Assembly: GCA_001414345.1 (NCBI GenBank)
Contig: LLCB01000406.1
Span: 1-43,273 of the forward strand
Source: Hymenoscyphus infarciens
Taxonomy: Eukaryota; Ascomycota; Leotiomycetes; Helotiales; Helotiaceae
Direction of reading: 5' to 3'
DNA: 43,273 nt
Below, piece after piece: positions 23,892 through 34,818 of the stretch (positions within the stretch are counted from its first letter, which is position 1; each line of letters begins with the position of its first letter). The translations under genes and the position numbers were made by a program. The notes beneath the pieces were generated by a model that did not search any database, was not told where the DNA came from, and saw nothing but the letters and a program-made list of their open reading frames with translations.

Positions 23892-26163
23892 ATGTCATCG
23901 TCCATTTCTAGATCCATGAGAAAGGGGACCAAGAGCTGCCTCGAGTGTAAGATTCCCCCACACTGGAGAAATTCTCCACACAAATTTTTGTTGAAATACA
24001 TTGCTGATTTAGAGGCTGCAGGTAGAAGGAGAAAGGCTCGCTGCATACATTCTTCCGACGAGTCTCGGACCTGTCTCCGCTGTAAATCGCGGGGTACTTC
24101 TTGCATCGAGCAGACTGACGCAGCTCTTCGGGAGGTTCCGTCGACGAATACAAGAGTGACTGTCTCAAAATTATCCTCGAAGGTTGAAGAACTAGAAGCC
24201 ATCATCAAGTCAATTAGTCGAAGTCAGCAGGATGTTTCTGTGGGTCCAGAACTTAACACTCGAGAAGCTACGATAAATCCAATGCTGCAAGACTCTGTAT
24301 CTACAAGTCCCATTCACGATTCTCTGCCTGCTAGTACAAGTGTCTCAAGCATTGTAGAACCAATTCCATCGCTTTTTGATAGCGCAATCGTAAGTCAAAA
24401 ATCTTTTTTGTCTTTGGTTTGGTAAGATATTGACTGGGATCAGTGGTCTCGGGATCCTATGGGTAAAGAAGCAGTGGCAGGTGCGAAGGAAGTCATCGGA
24501 GACGATTCGGCATCATCCCAGAAATGTTTTGATACCATAAAACAACTTCGGAATATCCTCCCAACACCCGAGTTGTTATCACTTATCTTGGACGCGGACG
24601 CCGCGAAATTCTGGTGGAACACATGGTAAGTTCACCTTGAACATACCGGATTGATACTGACTAGGTATCAGGAGAGCAATCGCACCTTGGGTCTTGGAAA
24701 CCACGCCTGAGAAGTATACCAAGATGGTGGGAGGATTTGTGGTATATTCTCTAAGTTCAAACGAACCTTCACTCGTTGGAATGGGACTGCTATGTGTCGC
24801 CTTCTCGATCCAGCAACTCGACTCAAATCATGGGGACATTTTGCGACGTCTTCCAAGTTCCCAAGGGAAGCTCTTTCACACATTATTTAGCAATGTGGAA
24901 ATGTTAATCCTCAACGACGCATATTTTGCGAGTACAATGATGGGCCTTGGTGTAGGTGTACTTGCGGCTAAGATGCTCATGAGTTTGGGGCTTGTAAAAA
25001 AAGCCTGGTTACTACTTCATCGGTCCATTTCATACGGCCAGCTACTTCGCCTCCAAATCCCACATCGTTTACAGAGCGAGTCCGAAATTACCATGGTTCG
25101 TCGCCAACAAACCTGGGCGTATTTGTGTGAACTGGATCTATATACAAGTTTGTTAATTGGCCTCCCATATGCAGCAAGTGGCTGTACAATCCAAAACGAC
25201 GTCCGAATCAAACGAGGAACGACGTCATGGTTTCAATCTCGATTGCGCAGACTATCTGCCCAAATCATTGATCGGAACCAAGCAGGACTCGAGTTGTCAA
25301 CAACACTGACACAAGATTTACAAAGAGATGCAGCGCTTGCAGTATACGACATGGATCGAGAGTTTTGGGACGCGCCCAACCAACTCGGTCTTGGAAGGAT
25401 TGATCGCTTGCAGTATATGGAGAATGTCGCATTGCAACTTTGGTATCACCAAATTCGCGTTTTCATCCACATGCCACTCATGATAAAGTCCATTGAAGAC
25501 CCATTGCTGGAAGACCACAAAATAGCTTGTCTCACCGGCTCCAGAGAAGCCTTGAGGATATATCGTATCATGCGTTCGGATTCGCGCGCGGCATTTAGCC
25601 TGGAGAAGCTAATCGACTATCAATCCTTCATCTATACAACTTTGCTCATTCTTGGGCAATTTGACTTGGGAACCTCGCCCTCTGGTAGCCAATCACCCTA
25701 TCATGATAGGGACTGGGAGTTGGTTGAATCAACTTTAGACATACTTCGCCAAGCCTCGACAACTTCGAACAACACGATAGCTGCTCAAGCAGTTGAAGGG
25801 TTAGAGGCTTTGGCATCTCTCGCCCGGGGTTCCATAGCTAGGGCATCTCAAGACTCTTCTCTGCATGTCGAATGCGAAATGAACGACTGCAAAGTATCCG
25901 TACCCTTTTCTGGGACGATAACTATTTTTCCAGGAAGCTTGACTCAGGGCTCAAGAACCTCGCCTACACAGCCATCATCGAGTGAGCTACCCATTTTCAC
26001 CCTGTCCAACAGCACTCACGAGATTCCCCAATTGACTCAATACATGCCCCAGAGTGTGCCACAAAGTAGAGAAAATGAAATCCCCCATATTGATTTTAGC
26101 TGGGAGAATATGATTGAATTCAACACGGACGAGGATTGGTCCTGGTTGTCGGACGTGGGATAA
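23892..26163 (+). CDS. Zn2Cys6 fungal transcription factor
   Basis: Predicted 698 residues in four exons: 23892-23946, 24022-24389, 24444-24625 and 24672-26163. The introns of 75, 54 and 46 bases all start GTAAG. Splicing of the first joins the split codon of Cys19 and creates a complete binuclear zinc cluster: Cys16, 19, 26, 36, 39 and 46 in the pattern C-x2-C-x6-C-x9-C-x2-C-x6-C, with basic residues (RRRKAR) in the first loop. A heptad-like stretch near residues 63-86 (LSSKVEELEAIIKSI) suits a dimerisation coiled coil. The long last exon fits the fungal middle homology region, and the C-terminus is acidic and aromatic, as in activation domains. It probably acts in the nucleus as a dimer on CGG/CCG sites. 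Divergent placement suggests it regulates the neighbouring SDR gene. The first intron is a multiple of three without stops, so retention would insert 25 codons into the zinc cluster. Confidence 0.88.
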
Positions 26164-26645
26164 CATATCACCTAGAAGAAAGTGAAGTAATATCAATGAT
26201 TTATATAGATCTCCCAAGCCAAGATCAACAATTATGCGAGGTTGGGCACCTCGATATATCCACTCTTCTATCCTCTAGTTCGTCGAGTCACGGGCATGCT
26301 GAAATAAGCGAGCTCTGAGTCTGTTTAGAGCGAGGTTATAACGCTATGACCTCGCCCTAAGTTAAGTAGTACGATAGACTAAGATATTATAATCTATAAA
26401 GAGTATAAGATAATTAAAAATTGAATTAATATTTATAGATTTATATATATTTAGTTAGCTTATTAGTAAACTATCGACGAATAAAAGAAGAAGAATAAAA
26501 TAAAAGAAGTAGAATAAGATTTAAATCTATAGTTATCTATTTCTTTATAATTATTCAACTAGCTTATTAGTAATAAGTAAAAAGAAATAGAGGTTATATT
26601 TATATAAGTATATATAACAGGTCGTTACGTAGCTAGAGATTATAT
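26164..26645. other. Downstream region of the regulator passing into AT-rich DNA
   Basis: The first part should hold the regulator's 3' untranslated region. At 26330-26355 is a hairpin with 10-base arms (GCGAGGTTAT and ATGACCTCGC, one mismatch) around a 6-base loop. From about 26365 the DNA becomes AT-rich with few CpA/TpG steps up to the LTR that ends at 26646. No gene is visible. Confidence 0.45.
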
Positions 26646-26911
26646 TATAACGGCACGAAATACACACTACTGGCGAAGAGGCATATGGGAGTGCGTTCGA
26701 GACAGAATAACGTATGTAGATACTAGGCTCTGATACGGAAGAAAAGGAAAAACTATCCTTCTTCTGTACCGAGTATGAGCATCTATATACAAGAGGTCGG
26801 AGACTACTAAGTCCCGACAAGAATGATAACCGAGCCCTTCCTAATACAGCTACTAAAACAATAAGAGCTTTGAAGCCAAACATGTAAGGCCTTAAAGCGA
26901 AACATGTAACA
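26646..26911 (-). mobile_element. LTR of a Ty3/gypsy-like retrotransposon, subtype A
   Basis: On the minus strand this 266-base unit begins TGTTACATG and ends CCGTTATA. A sister copy of the end (28614) reads CCGTTACA, so the expected TG...CA termini are present with one C-to-T change. It lies directly after the end of a broken pol frame on the same strand and a GATGTGATGGC...GCCATCC stretch at about 26985-27012, as expected for a 3' LTR. Mutated copies of the same LTR occur at 1-185 and 8680-8925, and the tail recurs at 28508-28614 in the opposite orientation. Confidence 0.7.
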
Positions 26912-27019
26912 TCCGATCCTTACTCCCTTCGGCACCTTCCCTCTCATGAGTCGTAGGGATATCGGCAGTTTCACGAATGCCGACAATTCAGGATGGCGTG
27001 CCATCACATCCCCCCTCCT

Positions 27020-27530
27020 TCAAAAAGACTCGTCCCGAGTCTTCGGTTGTCGATCGGCATGGTGTCGGGTCGATCGGAGTATTGTTTGTCTGTTTGTTGT
27101 GAAGAATGTGACTTGTCTGCTATTGGCTTTTTTGACGAAGAGTACTGGAGAGGCGAAAGGGCTATTACTATTGACGATAAACCCCTTGTCTAGGTTCTCC
27201 ATAAGATACTCCTTCGTGGCTTTGAGCTCTACGGTTGACTGTTGATACAGAGGCGAAAAGGAGTTGGGAAGTGGTTCATTCAAAGTGATCTTGTGGTCGT
27301 ATTCGCGGTGAGGAGGGAGCTTATCGGAAGCTACTTTCGAGAACACGTCTTTGTAGGAAGATTAACATTTCGGCAGTCGGGCCTATATCAGAGCCCTTGT
27401 ATCATCATCGTCTTGAAGAGGGGCTGATCTTTTGTCGATGATCCGATCCAGCTCATAGATGTTAGTTATGTAGAATTCCGAGTCGGGTTGTTTTATGTCA
27501 AAATGTATGGCGTTTACGCTTATTTCGCTG
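27020..27530 (-). pseudogene. Ty3/gypsy pol remnant, reverse transcriptase N-terminal part
   Basis: On the minus strand the region before 27346 gives pol-like protein with in-frame stops (…YELDRIIDKRSAPL…, then TAG and TAA). From 27346 it reads KVASDKLPPHREYDHKITL and, later, NSPFASPVLFVKKAN, the conserved entry to the gypsy reverse transcriptase. Immediately after this the homology stops. The polymerase core (the YVDD region), RNase H and integrase are all absent. In another frame the next bases look like the end of a polyprotein (RRLGTSLFEGGGM) followed by a stop at about 27004 and then the 3' LTR. So an internal deletion probably joined the start of RT to the end of pol. The element cannot move by itself. 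Confidence 0.75.
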
Positions 27531-28507
27531 ATAAAAGAGTGTGGAGTCTAGTTTTTCGGAACTGTACCAGCAGTTCGAAGGGGCTTCAGACTAGAGTCGG
27601 AGGTTGAAGTTTCAGGAAGTGTTGTTGTCGTAGACGGGAGTGATAACTCGGCTATGTTTATGAGTCCACCCTTTTCACGTCTTTCTGGTCGGGATTGACA
27701 GCGATAACTCAGCTAAGAGCTCACTTCTTTGGTCCTGATGGAAAGCGTATTTTGACCGATTCGTATCCGATTCGAGGGAAGTGGTGGGAAGGCATCAGGG
27801 GCAGCGGTGTCCCTTAAGCGAAAGAGGTCTGAATTCGGGCTTTTGAAAGCAAAGGAGGGTTCGAGTAAGGGTCGGATCGGGGAGGGTTTGGAGGTGGAGT
27901 GTTTTTGAGTTGTTGACTTATGTCCTCCATCTCGTCTAACCGATCGTTTGTCCTTTGCTTTTGTCTCCATCTCGTCCGCATATCGTCCGCATTTGAAAAG
28001 TCTCTTTAGGACCTTTTATGTTTTTCAGCGTATGGTTACGGATCGGAGAGGGTTCAGAGGGTCTTTCGAAAAGGGGGGGTGGCCCTGGAAGGTCGTTCAA
28101 CGCCTCGTGGCGGAACTGATTCGGAGAGAGACCTAAGGTCTTCTCGGAACTTCGACATGATGTCGGTTTGGGGGGGGGGGGTAAGATCAGATTCGGAAGC
28201 CTTCCGGATAACTTTGATAGTCGACTTATTCACCGAACCTGTGTACAGCAGTCCTTGTACAGAGAGGGTTATTAGAAGCCTCTAGAACACCCAGCGTATT
28301 CCTGCTTCCTTGACGTACAAGACACGATTTTTACCAGCTGTCTATAACCGATACCAAACCCTGATATCACTAGCCGTCCGAGTAGTCTCCGATTACCCGG
28401 CTATTTGAGGTTGTCGTCGTTCGGGTCCGATTCTGGCCTAAAAAAGAAACAAAAGCGACGACGTGCTCGAAAGAGATATTATAAATGCCGTCACCGGCGA
28501 AGAAGAG
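27531..28507 (-). mobile_element. Internal region of the decayed gypsy element (gag/protease side)
   Basis: Lies 5' of the RT fragment on the minus strand, where gag and protease would be. One frame of 85 codons (27970-27713) is Lys/Arg/Ser/Pro-rich, as in gag-pol linkers, but no zinc knuckle or protease DTG motif could be found. Composition is ordinary, with few RIP changes. A run of eleven G occurs near 28171. No complete frame remains, so gag identity is inferred from position only. Confidence 0.4.
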
Positions 28508-28775
28508 TTTTTCCTTTTTTTCCGTATCAGAGCCTAGTATTTACATACGTTATCCTGTCTCGAACGCACTCCCATATGCCTCTTCGCCAGTAGTGTGTAT
28601 TTCGTGCCGTTACATAAAAAGGAAAAACTATCCCTCTTCTAACTCTAGGAGAGTAGGCTACATACAAGAGGTTCGGACAGTACAAAAGGGTCCAAAACCG
28701 AACAACGACATACGTCGGCTAATACAAAAGCCCGAACCTACCTAACCTTCCTAAAACAGACAATGTAAGACAACA
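28508..28775. mobile_element. Rearranged LTR, subtype B head with inverted tail
   Basis: From 28775 down to about 28616 the minus strand carries an LTR head (TGTTGTCTTACATTG…) similar to but distinct from subtype A. It matches the mutated copy at 7945-8165. The LTR tail follows at 28614-28508 but in the opposite orientation, reading on the plus strand CCGTATCAGAGCC… to CCGTTACA. The flipped segment is bounded by a perfect 13-base inverted repeat: GTTTTTCCTTTTT at 28508-28520 and AAAAAGGAAAAAC at 28616-28628. Turning the segment round restores the order seen at 7945-8165. The bases up to about 28850 resemble the pre-LTR region of the element at 26985 (ATGTGATGGCC…GGCCATCC), so this was probably the 3' LTR of a second element lying to the right. 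Confidence 0.55.
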
Positions 28776-28849
28776 ACTGCCGAAACCTTATATGTGGCAG
28801 GTACTCCCAGCTATCCAGGATGGCCTAGGTAACGGGCCATCACATATAT

Positions 28850-31480
28850 AAGCGATACTACTACTTTTCTAATATAGTAGAATAGCGAATTATTCTACTA
28901 GTTAATTCTTATATCTTTTAGATCGCTAGCGTAGTAGTTAAAGCTATTCCTTCTACGAGTGTTATAGTATATATATATCTATTTTATTAGCTTATTAGAT
29001 AATTATTTATTAATAAATTTAAAAGAGGAAAAACTAAATTTAAATTTATATAGATTTATATAGATTTAGCTAACTAATTAGTAGACTATTTACTAATAAA
29101 TGTAAAATAATATAAAGCTTAAATTTATCTTTATAAATAGTTATATATCTTTAGAGCTGATTTATAAATTATTTACTAATAAAGTAAAAAAGTTAAATTT
29201 ATATATATTTAACTACTCTATTAGTAGATTATCTACTAATAAAGTAAGAAGATTAAAACATCTAGTTAATTATATATATATATCTATATTATAAGCTATC
29301 TACTAATAAAGTATAGCTAGTCTTATCTTATAGTTAAGCTTTAGTTAATATTATGTTTTTTTAATAATATTTTATAAGTAGTATATATTTTTAAGAAATT
29401 AATATCTTACTATTACTTCTTTTATATTTTTATAATTATTTTATTAAATAAGTTATTAAAAGACTTCATTATAAAGAATTTAGTCTCTTATATACTAGAA
29501 GCTTTTAATAAGTTAAACTATTTATAAGAAGCTTATATAAAAGAAGAAGTAGATAAAGACTTAGAAAGTAAACTAAATAGCTATTTTTAAATACTACTTT
29601 ATAACTTTATAGTCTAGTAAATTATAGATAAAATCTAAGCTAGATTAGAAGCTTTTAAATAAGTAAAAGTAGAAAAAATATATAAAAGAAGTAAATATAA
29701 GATAGTTTCTAATATATATAAGAATATAGAAAAGTACTTATTAGACTTAGATAACGATATTACTAGTAGTAAATTAGAGAGATCTATAAAATTTATTATA
29801 TTATAGTAAGTAATCTAATTAATACTAGATTTCTAAGAATAAATAATAACGTATTAATTATTAGCTAAAAAATAGTTAATCTATAAAAAAATAGTTCTTT
29901 TAGCTATAAGCTAATAGAATACTTAGTCTTAGTAGATCGGTATACTTAAGAAGTAGGTAACTGCTCAGGTTAGCACACGTGGGAGCACGTGACCTTCTCG
30001 CTTAAGAACTATTTAAGTAGACATCGTAGCTAGCTTTACTCGATATATACGAACGAATATATAACTCTTTTTATATCGCTTTTATAACTATAAGTTATAT
30101 TAATATAGTATTTTCTAAATATAAAAATAAAATTATATAATTTTAAATATAACTCTTAGAGAGTATATATCTTTTTAAAAGTCTTTTATAATAAATTAAG
30201 ATTTATATAATAACTTTTACTATTTTAAAGTAGATTCTTTTAAAAAGAAATTATAAGTTATATTATATATAATATCTATTTAGTATTATAAAGCTCTAGT
30301 ATTAAAAACCTAAGATTTATTAATTATTAGTAATTTTTTAATAATATTTATTATATTAGATAAGAATTTATACTATCTATTATATAATATATAATATAAT
30401 AATCTAGTATAAGATTATATCGCTACTTAAGTCTAGTAGTTATAGAAGACTTAGTTTAAAAGCTATAACTATATAAACTATTTAAAATCTATAGAGTAAG
30501 ACTAGTTCTATCTAGTTATAATTTTTATTTATTTATTTAATATCTTATAAACTAGTAAAGTTATAGCTATTTTAATACTAAAATACTCTAACTTTAGTTA
30601 TAAGTTCTTTATTATAAAAGTTATTAAAAATAGAAAAATTTATATCTAAATAGCTCTTCTTCTACTTTATAGTAACTACTAGAGAATATAGGAATTCGTA
30701 ACTAGCGAATAGTTAACTAACTCTCTACTACTTCTTCTATTATTTATCTAAGGCTTAAGAAATCGATTATATTATTCTAAAAGGCTTAAATAATTAAGAT
30801 TTTAATATGTTTATTATTCTAAAGAAGTTAGAATAATTATAGAAGTATAAGTACTTCGAGAATAGAGTTACGAATTCCTATAGTCTCTAGTAAACTAAAT
30901 ATAATTATATCTTATAAAATAAGTCTAATTTAGCTAGCTTTATCTACTTCTATTATATAACCTCTATATTAATAAATATAGTAAATCTAGTTTTATAATC
31001 TTTATATAAAATTTATAAAAATAGCTTTTTAATAAAGCTAGCTATATCTCTTTTTATATTTTATTCTTTCTTTACTTTTATAATAAAAATATACTAATTT
31101 TAGTTATAACTTTTTTAATATAAGAGTTAAAAAAAAGAAGTTTATATCTATTTTATAACTTTTATATAGATTATATAATCGTAGCTTTTAAGATAAGCTA
31201 GATATAGCTACTTTTATACTTTTATAGAATATAGAGCTTACTATCTTATAATTAACTTATCTAAAATATACTTAGATACTCTAGGAACCTCTATTATTTC
31301 TATACTCTTATTAGTCTATTCTCTCGCTTAGATAGAGTAAGCGTCTAGAGTAGCTAAATATAAGATAATCTTAGACGCTCTAGTAAAAACCGACCTGCTC
31401 TACTATCTCTACGATATATTAGTTAATTACTTAGATGCCTAATATATATAAGTCGGTTTGTAAAAGAGCGGCTAAGGAAC
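28850..31480. repeat. AT-rich RIP-mutated block
   Basis: About 2.6 kb of AT-rich DNA with very few CpA/TpG steps and no coding frame. It probably includes the mutated body of the element whose 3' LTR lies at 28616-28775. A less mutated patch at about 29930-30060 contains GCACGTGAC at 29985-29993 followed by TATTTAAG, resembling the patch at 8484 in the other block. At the right edge AAACCGAC (31388-31395) and GTCGGTTT (31453-31460) form an 8-base inverted repeat. Confidence 0.7.
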
Positions 31481-31805
31481 AGAGATAACTAAATCTTTAC
31501 ATCAACCACTCACGTGCCATCCCTCTCAAGGTGCATATTTCGAACTAATAAGAGCCCTACCGTCACCAACAAGTTCCAAACCAAAGCGTAAACGACGACG
31601 CAGAAGACGCGATGCAAAATAATCTCGAAAAAATGGTAGATTTCGCGCGCAAGGCGAAAATCAAAACAAGGAAATCACGAGAAATTATGTGGAAAGATCC
31701 TAGATCCCCGCAAAGAAGAAGAGGGGGGTATCATTAAATTAAGAATCTCATATATATATATATATCACCATATCCAACAAATCCCCAACCTCAAATCTCA
31801 CCACA

Positions 31806-33752
31806 TCAATTCGCATTCGTTGTCCTCTTATAAATCATGAGCGCCGCCAACATCGCACAAGCCGTCGCCCCAAGCGCAACATAAACCCCGGTGCGATCGG
31901 GAGCCTCCTCCTCACTCTTCGGAAATGCCAGATTCGGATTCGTAGCCGCTTCAGCAAGCGTCACAAACAGCTCGCTGATACTATGCCACGTAACGCTGAC
32001 ATGCAGCGGCGCATTCATGCTAAGATCTATGGTATATTGATCTGGTTGCATTTCCGATCGTTGCGTCGTCTTGTCTTGATCTGCTTTCAAGGCTGTGTAG
32101 ATAGCTGGTAATTCATCGAGATGATGGTATTTTTTCCGTAGCGAGACAATATGTGAGAAGGAATCTGGATCTGAGGAGTCGTATGTGTAGCAAATTAGGT
32201 CGCATGCATCTAGCTTTGCGCGGTTTTCGAGGATCGCTGGTTCAAGTTCGCCGAGCTCTTCTAATATTAGGTAGCATTGCTTACCGCCTTGGAGTTCGAC
32301 GCTGTTGACTGCTGTACGAGGTTTGATGGTAGGGTGATAGAGAGAATCAAAGGGTCGGTTCAAGAAGGCATCCAGAAGCGACGATTTCCCCGATGCAGGT
32401 GCCCCAAGTACATAGCAAAGGACGACATTTCGCTCCACCCTGCCAGGACGCCGACGACGTTTTCTGGATTTTGTTGTTTTTAGTGCGGATGTAGTCGACT
32501 CACGGGTGCTATGAGGCTCGAAACCAAGATATGCTAGGTATGCGAGCGTTGTGGTTGGCGAGACAAAGGTAGTCATCGACCATTGTGCAAGCCAACCCTG
32601 GAGAGTAACGTGGCCCCCTTCGTTACGAACAGTAGAAGCAGGGAATGATGTTTCCAGCCAAACTTGCGGTAGCCCAGGTGTAGGCGCAAAAAGCGCTTGG
32701 AGATCAGAATCAGTCAGCCCTCCATCATTGTCCTTGTCGAACAAGAGGAATCTGTCAACAAAAAACTTGTATCCGGCGGGACTCAATTCGGCAGAAGAAT
32801 ATTCTGGAATCTCGAATTTGGGGTGGAGGAAGCTATCTTTCAAGCTTAGACTGTCCGTATAGTGGTACTTTCGAAGTATGATCCATATTGTTTCATGCCT
32901 TCCCTTTTCCGCAAATAACTTGTTGAGATGGATAAATCCTTTCTGGTCGATTCCCTTGGCCATATCAGATCTGGGGAAAGTTTTGCTTATGGATGCTTTG
33001 ATATTATCTAAATCTTCGTCTGACAATGGTTTCTCAAAACATTTCGCTTGAAAGTCGTGCATCTCCTGGTCGTTCAAGTAACCATCTTGGTCCTTGTCGG
33101 ATAAATAAAATATTCTTTTGAGGGCAGCTACCGCAGCCGGCTTCAGATTTCCTTCCTTAGAATCGAACAGAGGAGCGATTGGATGTGTGACAGCCTTCTG
33201 GCAGAGGAAAAAGACTTCGTTGACATTGTGGTGTTCCCGAGCGCTTGTCCTTATACATGAATCAATTTCCTTGAACTCAGCCATTACCGGCATCATCTCA
33301 TCCTCCACCACCTGCGCCATACCCCCCGTGGACGTGAGATCTGATTTGTTGGAGCATAATACGACTGGCACATTGACTCCCAGGGAACGGAAATATGGCA
33401 TCCAGAACAGCGCAACACGCTCGTAGCTGTAATGGTCCGAGTAGACGAGTAATATAACATTCGATTTTCGCAGTTCCTTTCGCAATGTATTTCGCTCTTG
33501 TGGTAGGGCAGAGGTATCGACAATAGTAGTGGTGACATTTTCGGGCGTGCCAATCGTGGGAGGAATTGTGATTTGAGGAAGGACGGACTGGATCTTGTTC
33601 GTTACGAAGACATCCTTTACCAGCGAGGTTATGAGGCTTGATTTCCCGGCGCCCTCATCACCGCAGACACAGATGCGGACTGTGGCGTATTAGCAGTGTC
33701 CATAGCAGCTGCCATAGGAAAGGAGGGGAGAGAGCGAGGTACCTGTCGCCAT
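31806..33752 (-). CDS. GEM1: Mitochondrial Rho GTPase Miro/Gem1
   Basis: Predicted 627 residues in two exons, 33752-33743 (ten bases only) and 33679-31806. The 63-base intron runs GTACCT to CACAG with a GCTAATAC branch site. Splicing gives the family's typical start [18 protein letters not shown]. The full Miro layout is present. An N-terminal GTPase has its P-loop at 10-18 and NKSD at 114-117. Two EF hands have calcium loops starting at about 198 ([12 protein letters not shown]) and 318 ([12 protein letters not shown]). A second GTPase has its P-loop at 429-437 (GAPASGKSS), and a C-terminal membrane anchor lies at about 601-620 followed by a short basic tail. The protein sits in the mitochondrial outer membrane; in yeast it regulates ERMES contacts with the ER and mitochondrial inheritance. 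The length is normal and no key residue is missing. This is a single-copy housekeeping gene that lies about 330 bases from a RIP block. Confidence 0.96.
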
Positions 33753-34313
33753 TTCTGTGTCGTTTCAGCCTTGCAAAACGCGGCTGTCAGCTGTGCATTG
33801 CGCGAGGGATTTGCAATCTTGATTCCGCCTTCGCCAGCGCGACTCTCTTTTCGCAATGGTATAATAGAGCAGTAGTGAGTGCGGACCTGGCACAAGTGTT
33901 TACAATAATGAAGCTTCTTAAGAGTCTGGCAGAAATGCCACTTATCACCCGATACTGGAGCGGAGCGGGTGAAGCTCCAGCTCTTGTGGATCGTGTCGTG
34001 TGGCTGTGCTTTCTATATGTGGCTGATTCTCTACGGAACGCTATTATTACTATATAAGTTTATCTAAAAGAGCTTAGAAAAATATTTAAAATATTTGAAA
34101 AGAATCTCTTATAGCTCTATAATCATTGAGTAAAGTTATCTCTTTCTTAATGATTATGTTATAGTTTTTTTTTTAATTAATTTAAACTCATTTTTCAAAG
34201 GAGGAAATTTAGACGTCCCCGTAGAGCTGATGAACCTACTTGTACTCTCACCAGTTTGCACTCCCGGCTTTCCATCGCGACACAATCTCATCGCGGCCAT
34301 CAAGTGCTACCTT
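33753..34313. other. GEM1 upstream region with a short AT-rich insert
   Basis: Contains the promoter of GEM1, which reads leftward. A plus-strand ATG at 33909 opens 49 codons with a hydrophobic middle, but the frame ends in AT-rich DNA at about 34055 and cannot be assigned. Bases 34050-34195 are AT-rich and may be a small insertion. No other gene is visible. Confidence 0.4.
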
Positions 34314-34818
34314 TCAGACTCTGCACTCTCGATAACGATTAATTTTTTCAACCGCTACCCATTCCGCCTCGACATCATAGTCTCGGAATTTTAGCCCAAG
34401 CCTTCTTGGGGAGACCATCATCACCATACTTCCAAGATGCGTCCATCGTTGGGGAGTTGGAGCGACAACAGCGAATCCAAAGAGGATGACACCTAGGACG
34501 CGATACCCGTCGTTTACCACGATGTTGTTGTGTTAAAGATCCCTTGGCATAAGGGAAATGGCCTTCATTGCCGGCTATCTTGTCAACAGAAACCCGAAGG
34601 AACTGACGGATGAAATAATATCGTCTGCAATGGAAATTAGCAACAGCAGGCATGATCAACCAGAGTATAACTCGGTTTCTTCTGGCCCAGGCTTCAAAGG
34701 GGCCACCTTTCCCAGGAACCCATGCCCCGTCGTCTAGTTTTGCTACAAAAGTTCTAATAATTGGCACCAGTTGAAGAAAGCCGTATCTTTGAATAGTAAG
34801 TGACATGGCATCAACCAT
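34314..34818 (-). pseudogene. Frameshifted remnant of an unrecognised membrane-type protein
   Basis: A minus-strand frame from ATG at 34818 reads as protein for about 85 codons (…QRYGFLQLVPIIRTFVAKL… then RNRVILWLIMPAVANFHCRR). It then becomes basic low-quality sequence. Another minus frame takes over near 34525 (VVNDGYRVLGVILFGFAVV… then SPRRLGLKFRDYDVEAEW) and ends at 34314. No AG acceptor lies between the last stop in the second frame and its protein-like part, so an intron does not explain the change and an indel does. The hydrophobic stretches and the SPR..G motif faintly recall fungal wax-synthase-like acyltransferases, but this is too weak for a name. Only a fragment remains. Confidence 0.4.

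Noticed and set aside
26646..28614. DNA transposon with about 110-base terminal inverted repeats
   Set aside because: The inverted copies are parts of LTRs with TG...CA ends next to gypsy pol sequence, and the right copy is a flipped LTR tail, so a terminal-inverted-repeat transposon is not needed.
33909..34058. 49-codon plus-strand frame upstream of GEM1
   Set aside because: Too short, ends in AT-rich DNA and cannot be linked to a family; a faint likeness to Derlin-type starts did not hold beyond a few residues.
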